Shown here one piece after another: positions 1 to 9,723 of a stretch of DNA of 64,000 nucleotides. Below the pieces are notes generated by a model. It saw only the letters and a list, made by a program, of their open reading frames with translations. It searched no databases and had not been told where the DNA came from. The position numbers were made by a program, and so were the translations under genes. Source of the DNA: Epilithonimonas hispanica (lineage in GTDB: Bacteria; Bacteroidota; Bacteroidia; Flavobacteriales; Weeksellaceae); the NCBI RefSeq assembly GCF_003385395.1, contig NZ_QNUG01000001.1, positions 101,901-165,900 of the forward strand, read 5' to 3'. Within the stretch, counting starts at the first letter, position 1; every line of letters starts with the position of its first letter.

Positions 1-1
1 A

Positions 2-493
2 TTGGAAAGCAAAGGCTCGGTTTTCTTTTTACAAAAAAGATCTGGAGTGAAAAATGAACCTTTTAATTGCATCAAGTTCAGAAGTATGACGGTTAATAGC
101 CATTCGGACGTTAAGATGGCTAAAAAAGGAGATGCTAGAATCACAAAATTTGGAAAGTTTATTAGAAAAACAAGTATCGATGAGCTTCCTCAGTTTATCA
201 ATGTGTTAATAGGGAATATGTCTGTTGTAGGGCCAAGACCACATATGCTTTCTCAAACCAATCAATATTCTAAGATTACTAGAAAGTATATGTTAAGGCA
301 TATTGTAAAACCTGGTATTACCGGATGGGCACAAGTTATGGGGTCGCGTGGAGAGATATTTTCTGACAGAGATATGGAAAAAAGAATAGAAAAAGACATC
401 TGGTACATTCAAAATTGGTCCTTTTTTCTAGATTTGAAAATAGTTTTTCTAACCTTCTATAATATAGTCAAAGGAGACGAGCAAGCTTATTAA
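2..493 (+). CDS. Sugar transferase, C-terminal part (bacterial sugar transferase family), 5' truncated by window
   Basis: This is the carboxy-terminal end of a polyprenyl-phosphate sugar-1-phosphate transferase, the membrane enzyme that starts capsule or exopolysaccharide repeat units by loading a sugar phosphate on undecaprenyl phosphate. The visible 163 residues hold the conserved cytoplasmic block of the family: a KFRSM motif, an R(x)TSIDELPQ(x)xNVL segment, the VGPRP motif, a KPGITGWAQV block, and a final W(S/F)xxLDLKIVxxT amphipathic segment. The amino-terminal membrane helices lie outside the window, so the leftmost codon shown is not the start. The gene ends in a strong hairpin at 523-546 before rimO. 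The sugar substrate cannot be told from this fragment. Confidence 0.9.
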   Translation: MESKGSVFFLQKRSGVKNEPFNCIKFRSMTVNSHSDVKMAKKGDARITKFGKFIRKTSIDELPQFINVLIGNMSVVGPRPHMLSQTNQYSKITRKYMLRHIVKPGITGWAQVMGSRGEIFSDRDMEKRIEKDIWYIQNWSFFLDLKIVFLTFYNIVKGDEQAY

Positions 494-522
494 AATTTCT
501 TGTTTAAATACAATCTAAATAG

Positions 523-552
523 AAAGAACCAAAATTTTGGTTCTTTTTTTAT
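523..552 (+). terminator. Rho-independent terminator of the sugar transferase gene
   Basis: A perfect 24-base palindrome (523-546, centre AAAATTTT) is followed by a T tract. It sits 30 bases after the sugar transferase stop codon and directly before the rimO promoter. Confidence 0.85.
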
Positions 553-555
553 TCC

Positions 556-563
556 TAAATTTG
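556..563 (+). promoter_or_regulatory. Putative -7 element for rimO
   Basis: TAAATTTG matches the Bacteroidetes -7 consensus TAnnTTTG and ends 19 bases before the rimO start codon. No convincing -33 element was assigned. Confidence 0.55.
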
Positions 564-582
564 CAACTTCAAATTTTTACGA

Positions 583-1884
583 ATGCGCACAAAATCAACA
601 GGTAAGAAAAAAATTAATATCGTAACACTTGGGTGTTCCAAAAATGTCTATGACTCAGAAGTTTTGATGGGGCAGCTAGAGGCTAATGGTAAAAAAGTGG
701 TACACGAGGAAAAAGGAGATGTTGTAGTAATTAACACCTGCGGATTCATAGATAATGCAAAAGAGGAAAGTATCAATACAATTCTAGAATATGTTGAACT
801 GAAAAATCAAGGTGTTGTTGAGAAAGTTTTCGTAACGGGATGTCTTTCCGAAAGATATAAACCAGATTTGATTCGTGAGATTCCAGATGTTGATCAATAT
901 TTTGGAACTCGTGATTTACCAATTTTATTAAAACATCTTGGTGCAGATTATAAACATGAATTGGTGGGGGAGAGATTGACTACCACGCCGAAACATTACG
1001 CTTATCTCAAAATTTCTGAAGGTTGTGACAGGCCTTGCTCTTTCTGTGCAATCCCGTTGATGAGAGGTAATCATATTTCTACACCAATCGAAAAATTAGT
1101 AATTGAGGCTCAAAAATTAGCTAAAAAAGGCGTGAAAGAATTAATCTTGATTGCTCAGGATTTGACTTTCTATGGACTTGATATCTATAAGAAAAGAGCT
1201 TTGGGGGAATTGCTTCAAGAACTTATCAAAGTTGAAGGAATCGAGTGGATTAGACTTCACTACGCTTTTCCGACAGGTTTCCCAGAGGATGTTTTGGATA
1301 TTATCAGAACAGAACCGAAAATATGTAATTACATCGATATTCCGCTTCAGCATATCAATACAGAGTTGTTGAAGGCTATGAAACGTGGAACAACTTTCGA
1401 AAAAACCAATGCTCTTCTTGATAAATTCCGCGAGAAAGTTCCAGATATGGCTATCAGAACAACTTTGATTGTTGGTTTTCCAGGTGAAACAGAAGAAAAG
1501 TTTGAAGAATTGAAACAATGGGTTAGAGATCAGAGATTTGACCGTTTAGGGTGTTTTACTTATTCTCATGAGGAAAATACAACAGCTTATGTTTTGGAAG
1601 ATAATATTCCGGATGATGTAAAACAAAGTAGAGTAGAGGAGATTATGGAAATCCAACAACAGATCTCTTGGGAAAAAAACCAAGAGAAAGTTGGAAAAAT
1701 TTTCAAATGTATCTTTGATAGAAAAGAAGGCGATTATTTTGTTGGTAGAACAGAGTATGATTCTCCAGATGTAGATAATACTGTTCTTGTTCCGGCTAAA
1801 GATGTTTACATCTCAATTGGTGAATTTGCTAATGTAAAAATAACTTCAGCAGAAGATTTTGATTTATATGGAGAACTAGTATAA
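583..1884 (+). CDS. rimO: Ribosomal protein uS12 methylthiotransferase RimO
   Basis: RimO is a cytoplasmic radical-SAM enzyme that methylthiolates a conserved aspartate of ribosomal protein uS12. The 433-residue protein has the family layout: an amino-terminal domain with cluster cysteines C18 (in TLGCSKN), C53 and C87, a radical-SAM domain with C148-x3-C152-x2-C155 in SEGCDRPCSFCAIP, and a carboxy-terminal TRAM domain. The TLGCSKN and SEGCDRPC signatures favour RimO over the tRNA enzyme MiaB. The ATG at 583 gives the usual RimO amino terminus and lies 19 bases after a TAnnTTTG element. The gene appears to be a single transcription unit between two terminators. Confidence 0.96.
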   Translation: MRTKSTGKKKINIVTLGCSKNVYDSEVLMGQLEANGKKVVHEEKGDVVVINTCGFIDNAKEESINTILEYVELKNQGVVEKVFVTGCLSERYKPDLIREIPDVDQYFGTRDLPILLKHLGADYKHELVGERLTTTPKHYAYLKISEGCDRPCSFCAIPLMRGNHISTPIEKLVIEAQKLAKKGVKELILIAQDLTFYGLDIYKKRALGELLQELIKVEGIEWIRLHYAFPTGFPEDVLDIIRTEPKICNYIDIPLQHINTELLKAMKRGTTFEKTNALLDKFREKVPDMAIRTTLIVGFPGETEEKFEELKQWVRDQRFDRLGCFTYSHEENTTAYVLEDNIPDDVKQSRVEEIMEIQQQISWEKNQEKVGKIFKCIFDRKEGDYFVGRTEYDSPDVDNTVLVPAKDVYISIGEFANVKITSAEDFDLYGELV

Positions 1885-1905
1885 ACTCAATTTTAACTAA
1901 TAATT

Positions 1906-1935
1906 AAGCCTTCACTTGTTGGAGGCTTTTTTGTT
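1906..1935 (+). terminator. Terminator of rimO
   Basis: AAGCCTTC (1906-1913) pairs with GGAGGCTT (1921-1928), allowing one G-T pair, and is followed by a run of T residues. It starts 22 bases after the rimO stop. Confidence 0.8.
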
Positions 1936-2320
1936 TTCTGTTAATTTTTTAATAGTTTTCGTTTAACTAATTGATATTTAGGGTTTTGTTGTTTTGTTGG
2001 ATGCTTTTAATTTGATTTTACATAATAAATTATTGAATTATTATTAATTATTTGTTTTATTGATTATATAAATCATTATTTAGTGTATTAATTGAATAGT
2101 TTTAGCTAATATTTATTTTAAATTATCAATTAATTAATATTTTTAAAATTATAACTTTTAAAGATAATTATTAATGTATTGATTTTATTTGTTTTACGGT
2201 TGTTGGTGGTTTTATTGTTTGTTCAATTAATTAACAAAATGCAAATTATATTAACATTTTTTAACAAACTCTGTGATTTACTTACAGTAGGTAGTTGTAG
2301 AGGTTTTGTATTTTGATTTT
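1936..2320 (+). other. AT-rich intergenic region with no recognised gene
   Basis: About 385 bases of very AT-rich DNA separate the rimO terminator from the rlpA leader. I see no coding frame, no tRNA and no copy of the dispersed repeats found elsewhere in the window. The rlpA promoter is expected near its right end, where TATTTTG (2309-2315) is an imperfect -7-like match. Confidence 0.5.
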
Positions 2321-2335
2321 TGCCCAATCCAGGCT

Positions 2336-2395
2336 GGTTTCCGCAAGAAATGAGGTTCGAAAAGTCATTACCGGTATCTTTGCGGAGTCAAAACC
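2336..2395 (+). promoter_or_regulatory. Structured 5' leader upstream of the RlpA-like gene
   Basis: The 60 bases before the gene can fold into a nested set of helices. GGTT (2336-2339) pairs with AACC (2392-2395), TCCGCAA (2340-2346) pairs perfectly with TTGCGGA (2380-2386), and inside that AATGA (2349-2353) pairs with TCATT (2365-2369). The region is much more GC-rich than the 400 bases before it, as expected of a selected RNA. No known riboswitch class is recognised. Confidence 0.45.
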
Positions 2396-2410
2396 CAATA
2401 AATATTCAAA

Positions 2411-2779
2411 ATGATAAAAAGAGTTATTCTCGTAATCATAATGATGATTTCAACACTTGGCATTTATTCCTTCAAGAGTTATGCCACAGATGCCAAAACA
2501 AGTTTTGCATCGTACTACCACGATAAGTTTAATGGTAGAAAAACAGCAAGCGGAGAAATTTTCAGTAACAGTGCTTTAACCGCTGCTAACAAAACACTTC
2601 CTTTTGGGACAGAAGTAAAAATTACTAATTTGATTTCTGGGAAAAGTGTTGTAGTGAAAGTAAACGATAGAGGCCCTTACCACTCATCTAGAGCCTTTGA
2701 TCTTTCTAAAGCTGCATTTGATTCAATTGGTGACCTAAGAAAAGGAACCATCGCTATTGAATACGAAATTATCGACTAA
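2411..2779 (+). CDS. RlpA-like double-psi beta-barrel protein, secreted
   Basis: The protein belongs to the septal-ring lytic transglycosylase RlpA family, whose members bind or cleave peptidoglycan in the cell envelope. It has an amino-terminal signal peptide (about residues 1-25, hydrophobic stretch ILVIIMMISTLGIYSF). This is followed by one DPBB domain with ASYYHDKFNGRKTASGE, LTAANKTLPFGT and VKVNDRGPYH, the typical RlpA signatures. At 122 residues it is a minimal form: there is no carboxy-terminal SPOR domain, so septal targeting as in Escherichia coli RlpA is not supported. Whether it is catalytic cannot be told. It is alone between a folded leader and a strong terminator, so it probably forms its own unit. 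Confidence 0.88.
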   Translation: MIKRVILVIIMMISTLGIYSFKSYATDAKTSFASYYHDKFNGRKTASGEIFSNSALTAANKTLPFGTEVKITNLISGKSVVVKVNDRGPYHSSRAFDLSKAAFDSIGDLRKGTIAIEYEIID

Positions 2780-2797
2780 GATTACCTTAATTAAATT

Positions 2798-2835
2798 AAA
2801 ACCGCCAATCAAAATTTTGATTGGCGGTTTTTTTA
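2798..2835. terminator. Bidirectional terminator between rlpA-like gene and M48 protease
   Basis: A perfect inverted repeat, AAAACCGCCAATC at 2798-2810 and its complement at 2819-2831, with loop AAAATTTT, is flanked by A and T tracts on both sides. It lies between two convergent genes and can serve both. Confidence 0.9.
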
Positions 2836-2846
2836 TTGCTTAAAAT

Positions 2847-4895
2847 TTATACTCGAGCTTGTTCTAACGAAGTCATTTTGTTTAATAGTTGTTTCTTCAT
2901 TAGGAAATATTTTCTTCCAATATAGAAATGCAGACTATTAACTGCAAAAAACAATTGCTGAAGATTAGTATTCAGATATTCATTTTGATTAAAATACAAT
3001 ACGTCATTATTAATGTAAAATTCTAAATCTTTTCTGTTTTGCTCATTGATTTCTTCGTTGAGTAAAGATTCATTTAGAATATCTTTTAATTCTTCTTTTA
3101 ATTTTGATTCCAAAGTTTTCAGATTGTTGAAGTTCTTTTTGATTTTCTCAAAAGGCGTAGTTGTGCTTACAAACTCTAAAGCTTTGCTCAAATCTCTGAA
3201 TAGATTGAATTTTTCTTCGTAGATTTTATCATAATCCAAAAGCTCGGAAAACTGATTTCTCATCTCGTCTTCTTGATTCTGGTTTTTTGCTAGACCTGCG
3301 AAATAATGATAAATATTAATATCATTCTGAGTGATTTTCTCTTTCAGTATTTTTATTTGATTTTCAAGGATTGGAATTAGTGTTTTAGCTTCGTTGGCTT
3401 TATACTTTTTTCCATCATAGTCAAACGTTTTAATCACATAAGTTTTGTCAGCGATAGAATTAATAACATTTTTATCATTCTCCAAAGCGATTAAGGTGTA
3501 AACATCTTCCACTTTGTCTTTGGAGAAAAGATCTTCGAATTTATCAATGATTGGCGAAGTATTGTCCAGGCTCAAATCAAATGGATTAGGATTTTTATTA
3601 TCGTAATAATTATTGAAAATTTTATTAAAAGTTCCCTTGTTGTAGTTTTCTTTAAATTCAATTTTGAAAGTTTCAAAGTCCAAATCAAATTGTGTCTTTT
3701 CATTTTCTACATTTGAAAAAAGCTTTGCCGTTAGTTTCTCATCAGTCGCTTCGAAGTTTTTGAACAAAGTTTTTGCAGGAGAGTTATCTGCATCTTTTGT
3801 GATAGCGAGTTTTTGTAATCTGACAATTCTGTCTTCTGTTGAAGGGTGAGAAGCCCATTGATTTTCTATATTTAATTTTGATTTATTAAAAAGACCAGAC
3901 TCTGTTGATTTTACAACCGGTAAATCGTTTTTGAAATCAAGTTCGTTTTCATTAGCGTAAAAGTTCATGACATAGAAGTGTTCTCTGTAGATGTTTTTGC
4001 TTGATTTGTTTTCAGGGATTTTGCTGTTGTAAAAATTGATAACAGCATTGTAAGAATTGTCTGCCAAATCCATTCTCATAAGCGATTCTTCCAAGGCTAA
4101 AGAACCAGCAATGTTGGCAGCAACTTCGTCCGCGTGAAATTCCATTTCTCGGGAAAGTGCCATATGACGGATGTTTACAAAAGAGTACATCTTTGTAAGA
4201 ATCCATTTTATTCCTTGGGTTATCTTAATCGCTAATTCTGCAAAGAAGGCAAAAAATCCACTCGCACTAGCCCAACCTTTTACGGTGTTTTCATAGGATT
4301 CATCTTCATTGACTAAGTTGAAAATGATTTGATTAACGTTATAGACGTAACTTCCTACTTTCATAGATCGTTGAGGAAAGTGCCCGAATTCGTGCGCTAA
4401 AATGGCTTTGAGTTCTTGCTTTGTACAAGTGTTGACAAGCCCAATTCCAATTACTAGATTTTTTTTGATAGGCAAAAACATACTCCAAAAATTAGAATCA
4501 TAGAAAACGCTGGCGTTGACATCATAAGCCAAGTAAACTTTTTTGGGAAAGTCTGTTCCGGCTTCTTTGACGATTTCGTCTATCATCTGAAAAAGTTGTG
4601 GCTCATCATTTCTATTAATTTCAGTTAGATTGCTTCGGTCGTTTATGTGTTGTTTGAATAGAAATTTTATTAAAAAATAAGAAATTAAAACGCCCAAACT
4701 TGCTAATCCAATACCTAACATCACTGTGAAAAACATAGGTTTTATGCTGATTATCCAAAGCCCCGCTGCAATACAACCAATGGTTAAAGCAATGGCGGAA
4801 AAGAATAATAAAATGTAAACAATAATGAATAGAACAATAGCAATAATTGCTGATGTGCTTTTTTTCTTAAACTCTGGAGAAACCTGAATAAACAT
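2847..4895 (-). CDS. M48 family zinc metalloprotease, membrane-anchored
   Basis: This is a 682-residue M48-type peptidase (HtpX/Ste24-like catalytic domain). Two strongly hydrophobic segments (about residues 15-45 and 50-78) anchor the amino terminus. The zinc-binding helix is H168-E-F-G-H172, and the third ligand is probably E252 in REMEFHADE. After the catalytic domain come roughly 350 residues rich in Lys, Glu and Asn, without recognised domains and probably helical. Members are thought to act in membrane protein quality control; the substrate here is unknown. The gene is convergent with the rlpA-like gene, and 143 bases separate it from groEL, whose terminator lies in that gap. Confidence 0.88.
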   Translation of the reverse strand: MFIQVSPEFKKKSTSAIIAIVLFIIVYILLFFSAIALTIGCIAAGLWIISIKPMFFTVMLGIGLASLGVLISYFLIKFLFKQHINDRSNLTEINRNDEPQLFQMIDEIVKEAGTDFPKKVYLAYDVNASVFYDSNFWSMFLPIKKNLVIGIGLVNTCTKQELKAILAHEFGHFPQRSMKVGSYVYNVNQIIFNLVNEDESYENTVKGWASASGFFAFFAELAIKITQGIKWILTKMYSFVNIRHMALSREMEFHADEVAANIAGSLALEESLMRMDLADNSYNAVINFYNSKIPENKSSKNIYREHFYVMNFYANENELDFKNDLPVVKSTESGLFNKSKLNIENQWASHPSTEDRIVRLQKLAITKDADNSPAKTLFKNFEATDEKLTAKLFSNVENEKTQFDLDFETFKIEFKENYNKGTFNKIFNNYYDNKNPNPFDLSLDNTSPIIDKFEDLFSKDKVEDVYTLIALENDKNVINSIADKTYVIKTFDYDGKKYKANEAKTLIPILENQIKILKEKITQNDINIYHYFAGLAKNQNQEDEMRNQFSELLDYDKIYEEKFNLFRDLSKALEFVSTTTPFEKIKKNFNNLKTLESKLKEELKDILNESLLNEEINEQNRKDLEFYINNDVLYFNQNEYLNTNLQQLFFAVNSLHFYIGRKYFLMKKQLLNKMTSLEQARV

Positions 4896-4980
4896 AAAGG
4901 GAATTAATTTTTCAAAAAAATTAAGAATTAAACTCTATTTTTTCGAATATATTTAATTAATTGTTTAAGAAATTTTCACA

Positions 4981-5011
4981 AAAAAAACCGCTCAGAAAAT
5001 CTGAACGGTTT
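4981..5011 (-). terminator. Terminator of groEL
   Basis: On the minus strand an 11-bp stem with one mismatch (4985-4995 with 5001-5011, five-base loop) is followed by a T run. It begins 28 bases after the groEL stop. Confidence 0.82.
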
Positions 5012-5038
5012 AATTTATATTATTTCAGTAACTGATTG

Positions 5039-6673
<1,635 letters not shown>

Positions 6674-6685
6674 TTATTATATGAT

Positions 6686-6758
6686 GTACAAAGTAAAATG
6701 TACTTTTTTGTTTAATTAATTTGATGGGTTGTCTCAAAATACTTTGTACGTTGTACAA
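6686..6758. repeat. Inverted repeat in the groES-groEL spacer
   Basis: GTACAAAGTA (6686-6695) is complementary to TACTTTGTAC (6740-6749). A second palindrome, TTGTACAA (6751-6758), follows directly. In the mRNA this could form a hairpin between the two cistrons. A processing or attenuation role is inference. Confidence 0.55.
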
Positions 6759-6775
6759 GGTATTTTTTACAAATC

Positions 6776-7054
6776 TTAGCCAATTATTCCTAAAAGATCT
6801 CCTTCTTTTACAATTAGGTAATCCTTTCCTTCGAATTTCAGTTCAGTTCCAGAATATTTTCCATAAAGTACTTTGTCGCCTACTTTTACGGTAGTTGGTT
6901 CGTCTTTTTTTCCAGGCCCTACAGCTACTACAGTTCCTTCTTGTGGTTTTTCTTTTGCCGTGTCTGGGATGATAAGTCCAGATGCTGTTTTAGTTTCTGC
7001 AGGTGTTGGTTCTACCAAAACTCTGTCCGCTAATGGTTTGAAATTTACTGACAT
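6776..7054 (-). CDS. groS: Co-chaperonin GroES (10 kDa)
   Basis: GroES is the heptameric lid of the GroEL chamber. The 92-residue sequence has the complete Cpn10 fold: the amino-terminal LADRVLVEP strand, the mobile loop [21 protein letters not shown] (about residues 22-42), the [16 protein letters not shown] segment and the [14 protein letters not shown] end. It is the first gene of the groES-groEL operon. Upstream, ATTGTT and AACAAT form an inverted repeat (7085-7103) about 30 bases before the start codon, which may be part of the promoter or an operator. Confidence 0.97.
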   Translation of the reverse strand: MSVNFKPLADRVLVEPTPAETKTASGLIIPDTAKEKPQEGTVVAVGPGKKDEPTTVKVGDKVLYGKYSGTELKFEGKDYLIVKEGDLLGIIG

Positions 7055-7084
7055 AATTATATTTTGATTTTAATATTATTCTTC

Positions 7085-7103
7085 ATTGTTATTCTCCAAC
7101 AAT
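7085..7103. promoter_or_regulatory. Short inverted repeat upstream of groES
   Basis: ATTGTT (7085-7090) and AACAAT (7098-7103) are separated by seven bases and lie 31 bases before the groES start. The place fits an operator or promoter element of the heat-shock operon. No protein is assigned to it, and arms of six bases could occur by chance. Confidence 0.3.
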
Positions 7104-7117
7104 GTGCCAAATGAGAC

Positions 7118-7147
7118 AGAAGTTAGAACTTAGAAGTTAGAAGTTAG
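7118..7147. repeat. Short tandem repeat AGAAGTTAGA
   Basis: AGAAGTTAGA occurs at 7118-7127 and 7132-7141, with a further overlapping AAGTTAGA. This is a low-complexity spacer between groES and the M1 peptidase gene. Confidence 0.6.
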
Positions 7148-7192
7148 ATTTGGCAGAGTTTTGTTTTTTATTGCTGAAATTTTGGCAGAAAA

Positions 7193-7216
7193 AAAGTCAT
7201 TCAATCGAATGACTTT
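7193..7216 (-). terminator. Terminator of the M1 peptidase gene
   Basis: AAAGTCATTC (7193-7202) and GAATGACTTT (7207-7216) form a perfect 10-bp stem with a four-base loop. On the minus strand the stem runs into a T tract, 20 bases after the stop codon. Confidence 0.85.
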
Positions 7217-7235
7217 GTAGTGTTGTTTGTAGTTT

Positions 7236-9617
7236 TTATCTTTTCCCTGCAGCTTGCATTGGGTTTACTCTTCCACTTGCACCGCCTCTTGCAGTTTCTT
7301 TTTGAGCCTGTTTGAAAATCTGGAATTTCGAAGGTGTTTCTGTTGAAGCAGTTGCTGCCCAATAGTTATTAGAAGTGTCAATATCAGCTGTTTCTTTCAT
7401 TGGGTCCAATTGAATCGATTTTATTTTTTTATCGAAATAATAGGTTTTAGAAACCTTTTGCTCGTTCGATCTCCAGATTTGAACATTGATTTTATCATTC
7501 AGTTTAGTTCCATCTTCAAAAGTAAATTCCAGAATAATTGGCATTACTAGTCCTCCTTTATTAGTGAAATCTATTTGGTATGCAGTAATGTTTTTATTAA
7601 TTCCGTTTGTTTTATCTTTTGTAGACAATTTTTCAGAAGCTTCAGTTTTTAAAGTATATTCTTTTGAAGTGTCAACTTTTTCTTGTCCTCGGTCATATTT
7701 GTAATAAAAATCCTGAACATCTTTGTCTCCGTCCACATAGAATTTGATGTTTTTATCTTCTTTGTTTCTGACTTTAGAAATATCTTCAAATTCATTCAGA
7801 AGTGGTGCGTCAGTTTTGTATTTGGTTTCTTTCGCTTCTTTTGGAATCGCATCAAAATCCGGCGTTGCGACAGTCACTTTATCAATTGCAATATCTACTG
7901 GATCTGTACTGTAAAACCAGCCTCTCCAAAACCAATCGAGGTCTTCGCCACTTGCATCTTCCATTGTTCTGAAAAGATCTGCCGGTTCCGGATGACGGAA
8001 TGCCCATCTTTTTGCATATGTTTTGAAAGCTTTGTCAAACAATTCTCTTCCCATAATAGTTTCACGTAAGATGTTGAGTCCAGTCGCCGGTTTGGAATAA
8101 GCATTTGGTCCAAATCTCGCAATGTTTTCAGAATTAGTCATGATTGGCTCTAGTTCGTCTTTCGGAAGTTTCATATAATCTACAATTGTCCAAGCTGGTC
8201 CACGTTTGGAAGGGAATTTATTATCCCATTTTTCCTCAGTAAGATATTCAACAAATGTATTAAGACCTTCATCCATCCAAGACCATTGTCTTTCGTCGGA
8301 ATTGATGATCATCGGGAAAAAGTTGTGCCCTACTTCGTGGATAATTACACCAAGCATTCCGTTTTTGATAGCTTCAGAATAAGTTCCGTCTTTCTCGGTT
8401 CTTCCGTAATTGAAACAGATCATTGGGTATTCCATTCCGTTGGAAGCTTCTACAGATTGCGCCACTGGATATGGATAAGGAATAGTGAATTCTGAGTAAG
8501 TTTTAATCGTATGAGCAACCGCTTTTGTTGAGAATTTTCTGTACAATCCATAAGCTTCTTTTCCGTAGAAACTCATCGCCATTACTTTGTTGTTGTTTTC
8601 AGGAATGGTAACTCGCATTCCGTCCCAAACAAATTTTCTTGATGATCCCCAAGCAAAATCACGAACATCATTCGCTTCGAATTTCCATATTTTTCTTTCC
8701 TTAGATTTAGATTTTTCAGCTTTTTTAGCTTCGTCTAATGTTACAATTTCTATTGGTTCGTTTGAGTTTTCCGCTTGCTTATATCTTGCCAATTGAGCTG
8801 ATGTCAAAACTTGGTCGTAATTTTTACATTCGCCAGTTCCACCAATAATGTGATCTGCCGGAACATTCATAGAAACTTTAAAGTTTCCGAAAACCAAAGC
8901 AAATTCTCCACGACCGGTAAACTGATGATTCTGCCACCCGTGGAAATCGCTGTAAACACACATTCTCGGATACCATTGTGTCATTGTGTAAAGATCGTTG
9001 CCATCTTCTGGGAAATTTTCATAACCGCCACGACCTCCTTTTTCCATACGATTTGGGATGTTGTAATTCCAATCTACTTTGAAAGTGAATTTCTCCCCAG
9101 CTTTCAACGGTTTTTCAAGATCGATTCTCATCATCGTTTTATTAACAACATATTTGATAGGAGAGCCTTTGCTATCTGTTACTTTTTCAAGATTTACACC
9201 ATAGCCATCATCTTTTGCAGGAAGATCAGAGGTTTTTAATTTATCAATATTGGCTCCTTTTGGTAGGGTAGAAGAAGATGGATAATCGGCATTTTTGACA
9301 GAAGATTGTTGATTCTCATCTAGTTGTAGCCAAAGATATTCTAGTTCGTCGGGAGAATTATTGTAATAAGTAATCGTTTCGGAGCCTTTTAGATTTCTTT
9401 TGTCTTCGTTCAGATATGCTGTGATGTCATAATCTGCACGTTGCTGCCAGTATTGATTTCCGGGCGCTCCAGAAGCTGTTCTATAAGTATTTGGAGTTGG
9501 TAGGATTGTTCCAAGTTGTTCGAATTTGTTTCCGTGATTACTCCCTGGATTATTTTGAATGTTTTGTGCGCCAACAAAAGCACAAGCGAGTAATAACCCT
9601 AAAATTTTTAATTTCAT
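7236..9617 (-). CDS. M1 family metallopeptidase, secreted (793 aa)
   Basis: This is a gluzincin of the M1 aminopeptidase family. A short signal peptide (about residues 1-17, ending CAFVGAQ) sends it to the periplasm or beyond. The exopeptidase motif NGMEYP precedes the zinc site H427-E428-V-G-H431, with the third ligand E450 exactly 18 residues after the second histidine. The amino-terminal half is the usual M1 beta-saddle. The carboxy-terminal part is long and ends in Arg/Gly-rich residues without a recognisable type IX secretion tail. A second, shorter M1 peptidase lies at 62071-63699, so the two are paralogues. The gene has its own terminator and a TAnnTTTG element 38 bases upstream. Confidence 0.92.
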   Translation of the reverse strand: MKLKILGLLLACAFVGAQNIQNNPGSNHGNKFEQLGTILPTPNTYRTASGAPGNQYWQQRADYDITAYLNEDKRNLKGSETITYYNNSPDELEYLWLQLDENQQSSVKNADYPSSSTLPKGANIDKLKTSDLPAKDDGYGVNLEKVTDSKGSPIKYVVNKTMMRIDLEKPLKAGEKFTFKVDWNYNIPNRMEKGGRGGYENFPEDGNDLYTMTQWYPRMCVYSDFHGWQNHQFTGRGEFALVFGNFKVSMNVPADHIIGGTGECKNYDQVLTSAQLARYKQAENSNEPIEIVTLDEAKKAEKSKSKERKIWKFEANDVRDFAWGSSRKFVWDGMRVTIPENNNKVMAMSFYGKEAYGLYRKFSTKAVAHTIKTYSEFTIPYPYPVAQSVEASNGMEYPMICFNYGRTEKDGTYSEAIKNGMLGVIIHEVGHNFFPMIINSDERQWSWMDEGLNTFVEYLTEEKWDNKFPSKRGPAWTIVDYMKLPKDELEPIMTNSENIARFGPNAYSKPATGLNILRETIMGRELFDKAFKTYAKRWAFRHPEPADLFRTMEDASGEDLDWFWRGWFYSTDPVDIAIDKVTVATPDFDAIPKEAKETKYKTDAPLLNEFEDISKVRNKEDKNIKFYVDGDKDVQDFYYKYDRGQEKVDTSKEYTLKTEASEKLSTKDKTNGINKNITAYQIDFTNKGGLVMPIILEFTFEDGTKLNDKINVQIWRSNEQKVSKTYYFDKKIKSIQLDPMKETADIDTSNNYWAATASTETPSKFQIFKQAQKETARGGASGRVNPMQAAGKR

Positions 9618-9655
9618 TATTGATAAATTAATGGCTGATAAAATCTATAAGTAAT

Positions 9656-9663
9656 CAAATTTA
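9656..9663 (-). promoter_or_regulatory. Putative -7 element for the M1 peptidase gene
   Basis: The minus strand reads TAAATTTG, matching TAnnTTTG, 38 bases before the start codon at 9617. Confidence 0.45.
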
Positions 9664-9723
9664 TGAAAAAGTTACTAATAAAATTGAATAGAAATCTTAT
9701 TATTAATGATGTTTATTCAAAGA

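Noticed and set aside
2320..2526. A plus-strand frame of 68 codons at the start of the rlpA-like gene
   Set aside because: It covers the folded leader and overlaps the signal peptide region of the real gene in another frame; its composition is not protein-like.
7098..7112. A TTGGCAC sequence on the minus strand upstream of groES, resembling half of a sigma-54 promoter
   Set aside because: The second half (TTGC) is not at the required distance, and Bacteroidetes housekeeping promoters use a different consensus.
7118..7147. Short tandem AGAAGTTAGA units as a possible CRISPR-like array
   Set aside because: Units are only ten bases with no spacers; it is low-complexity intergenic sequence. No cas genes are in the window.
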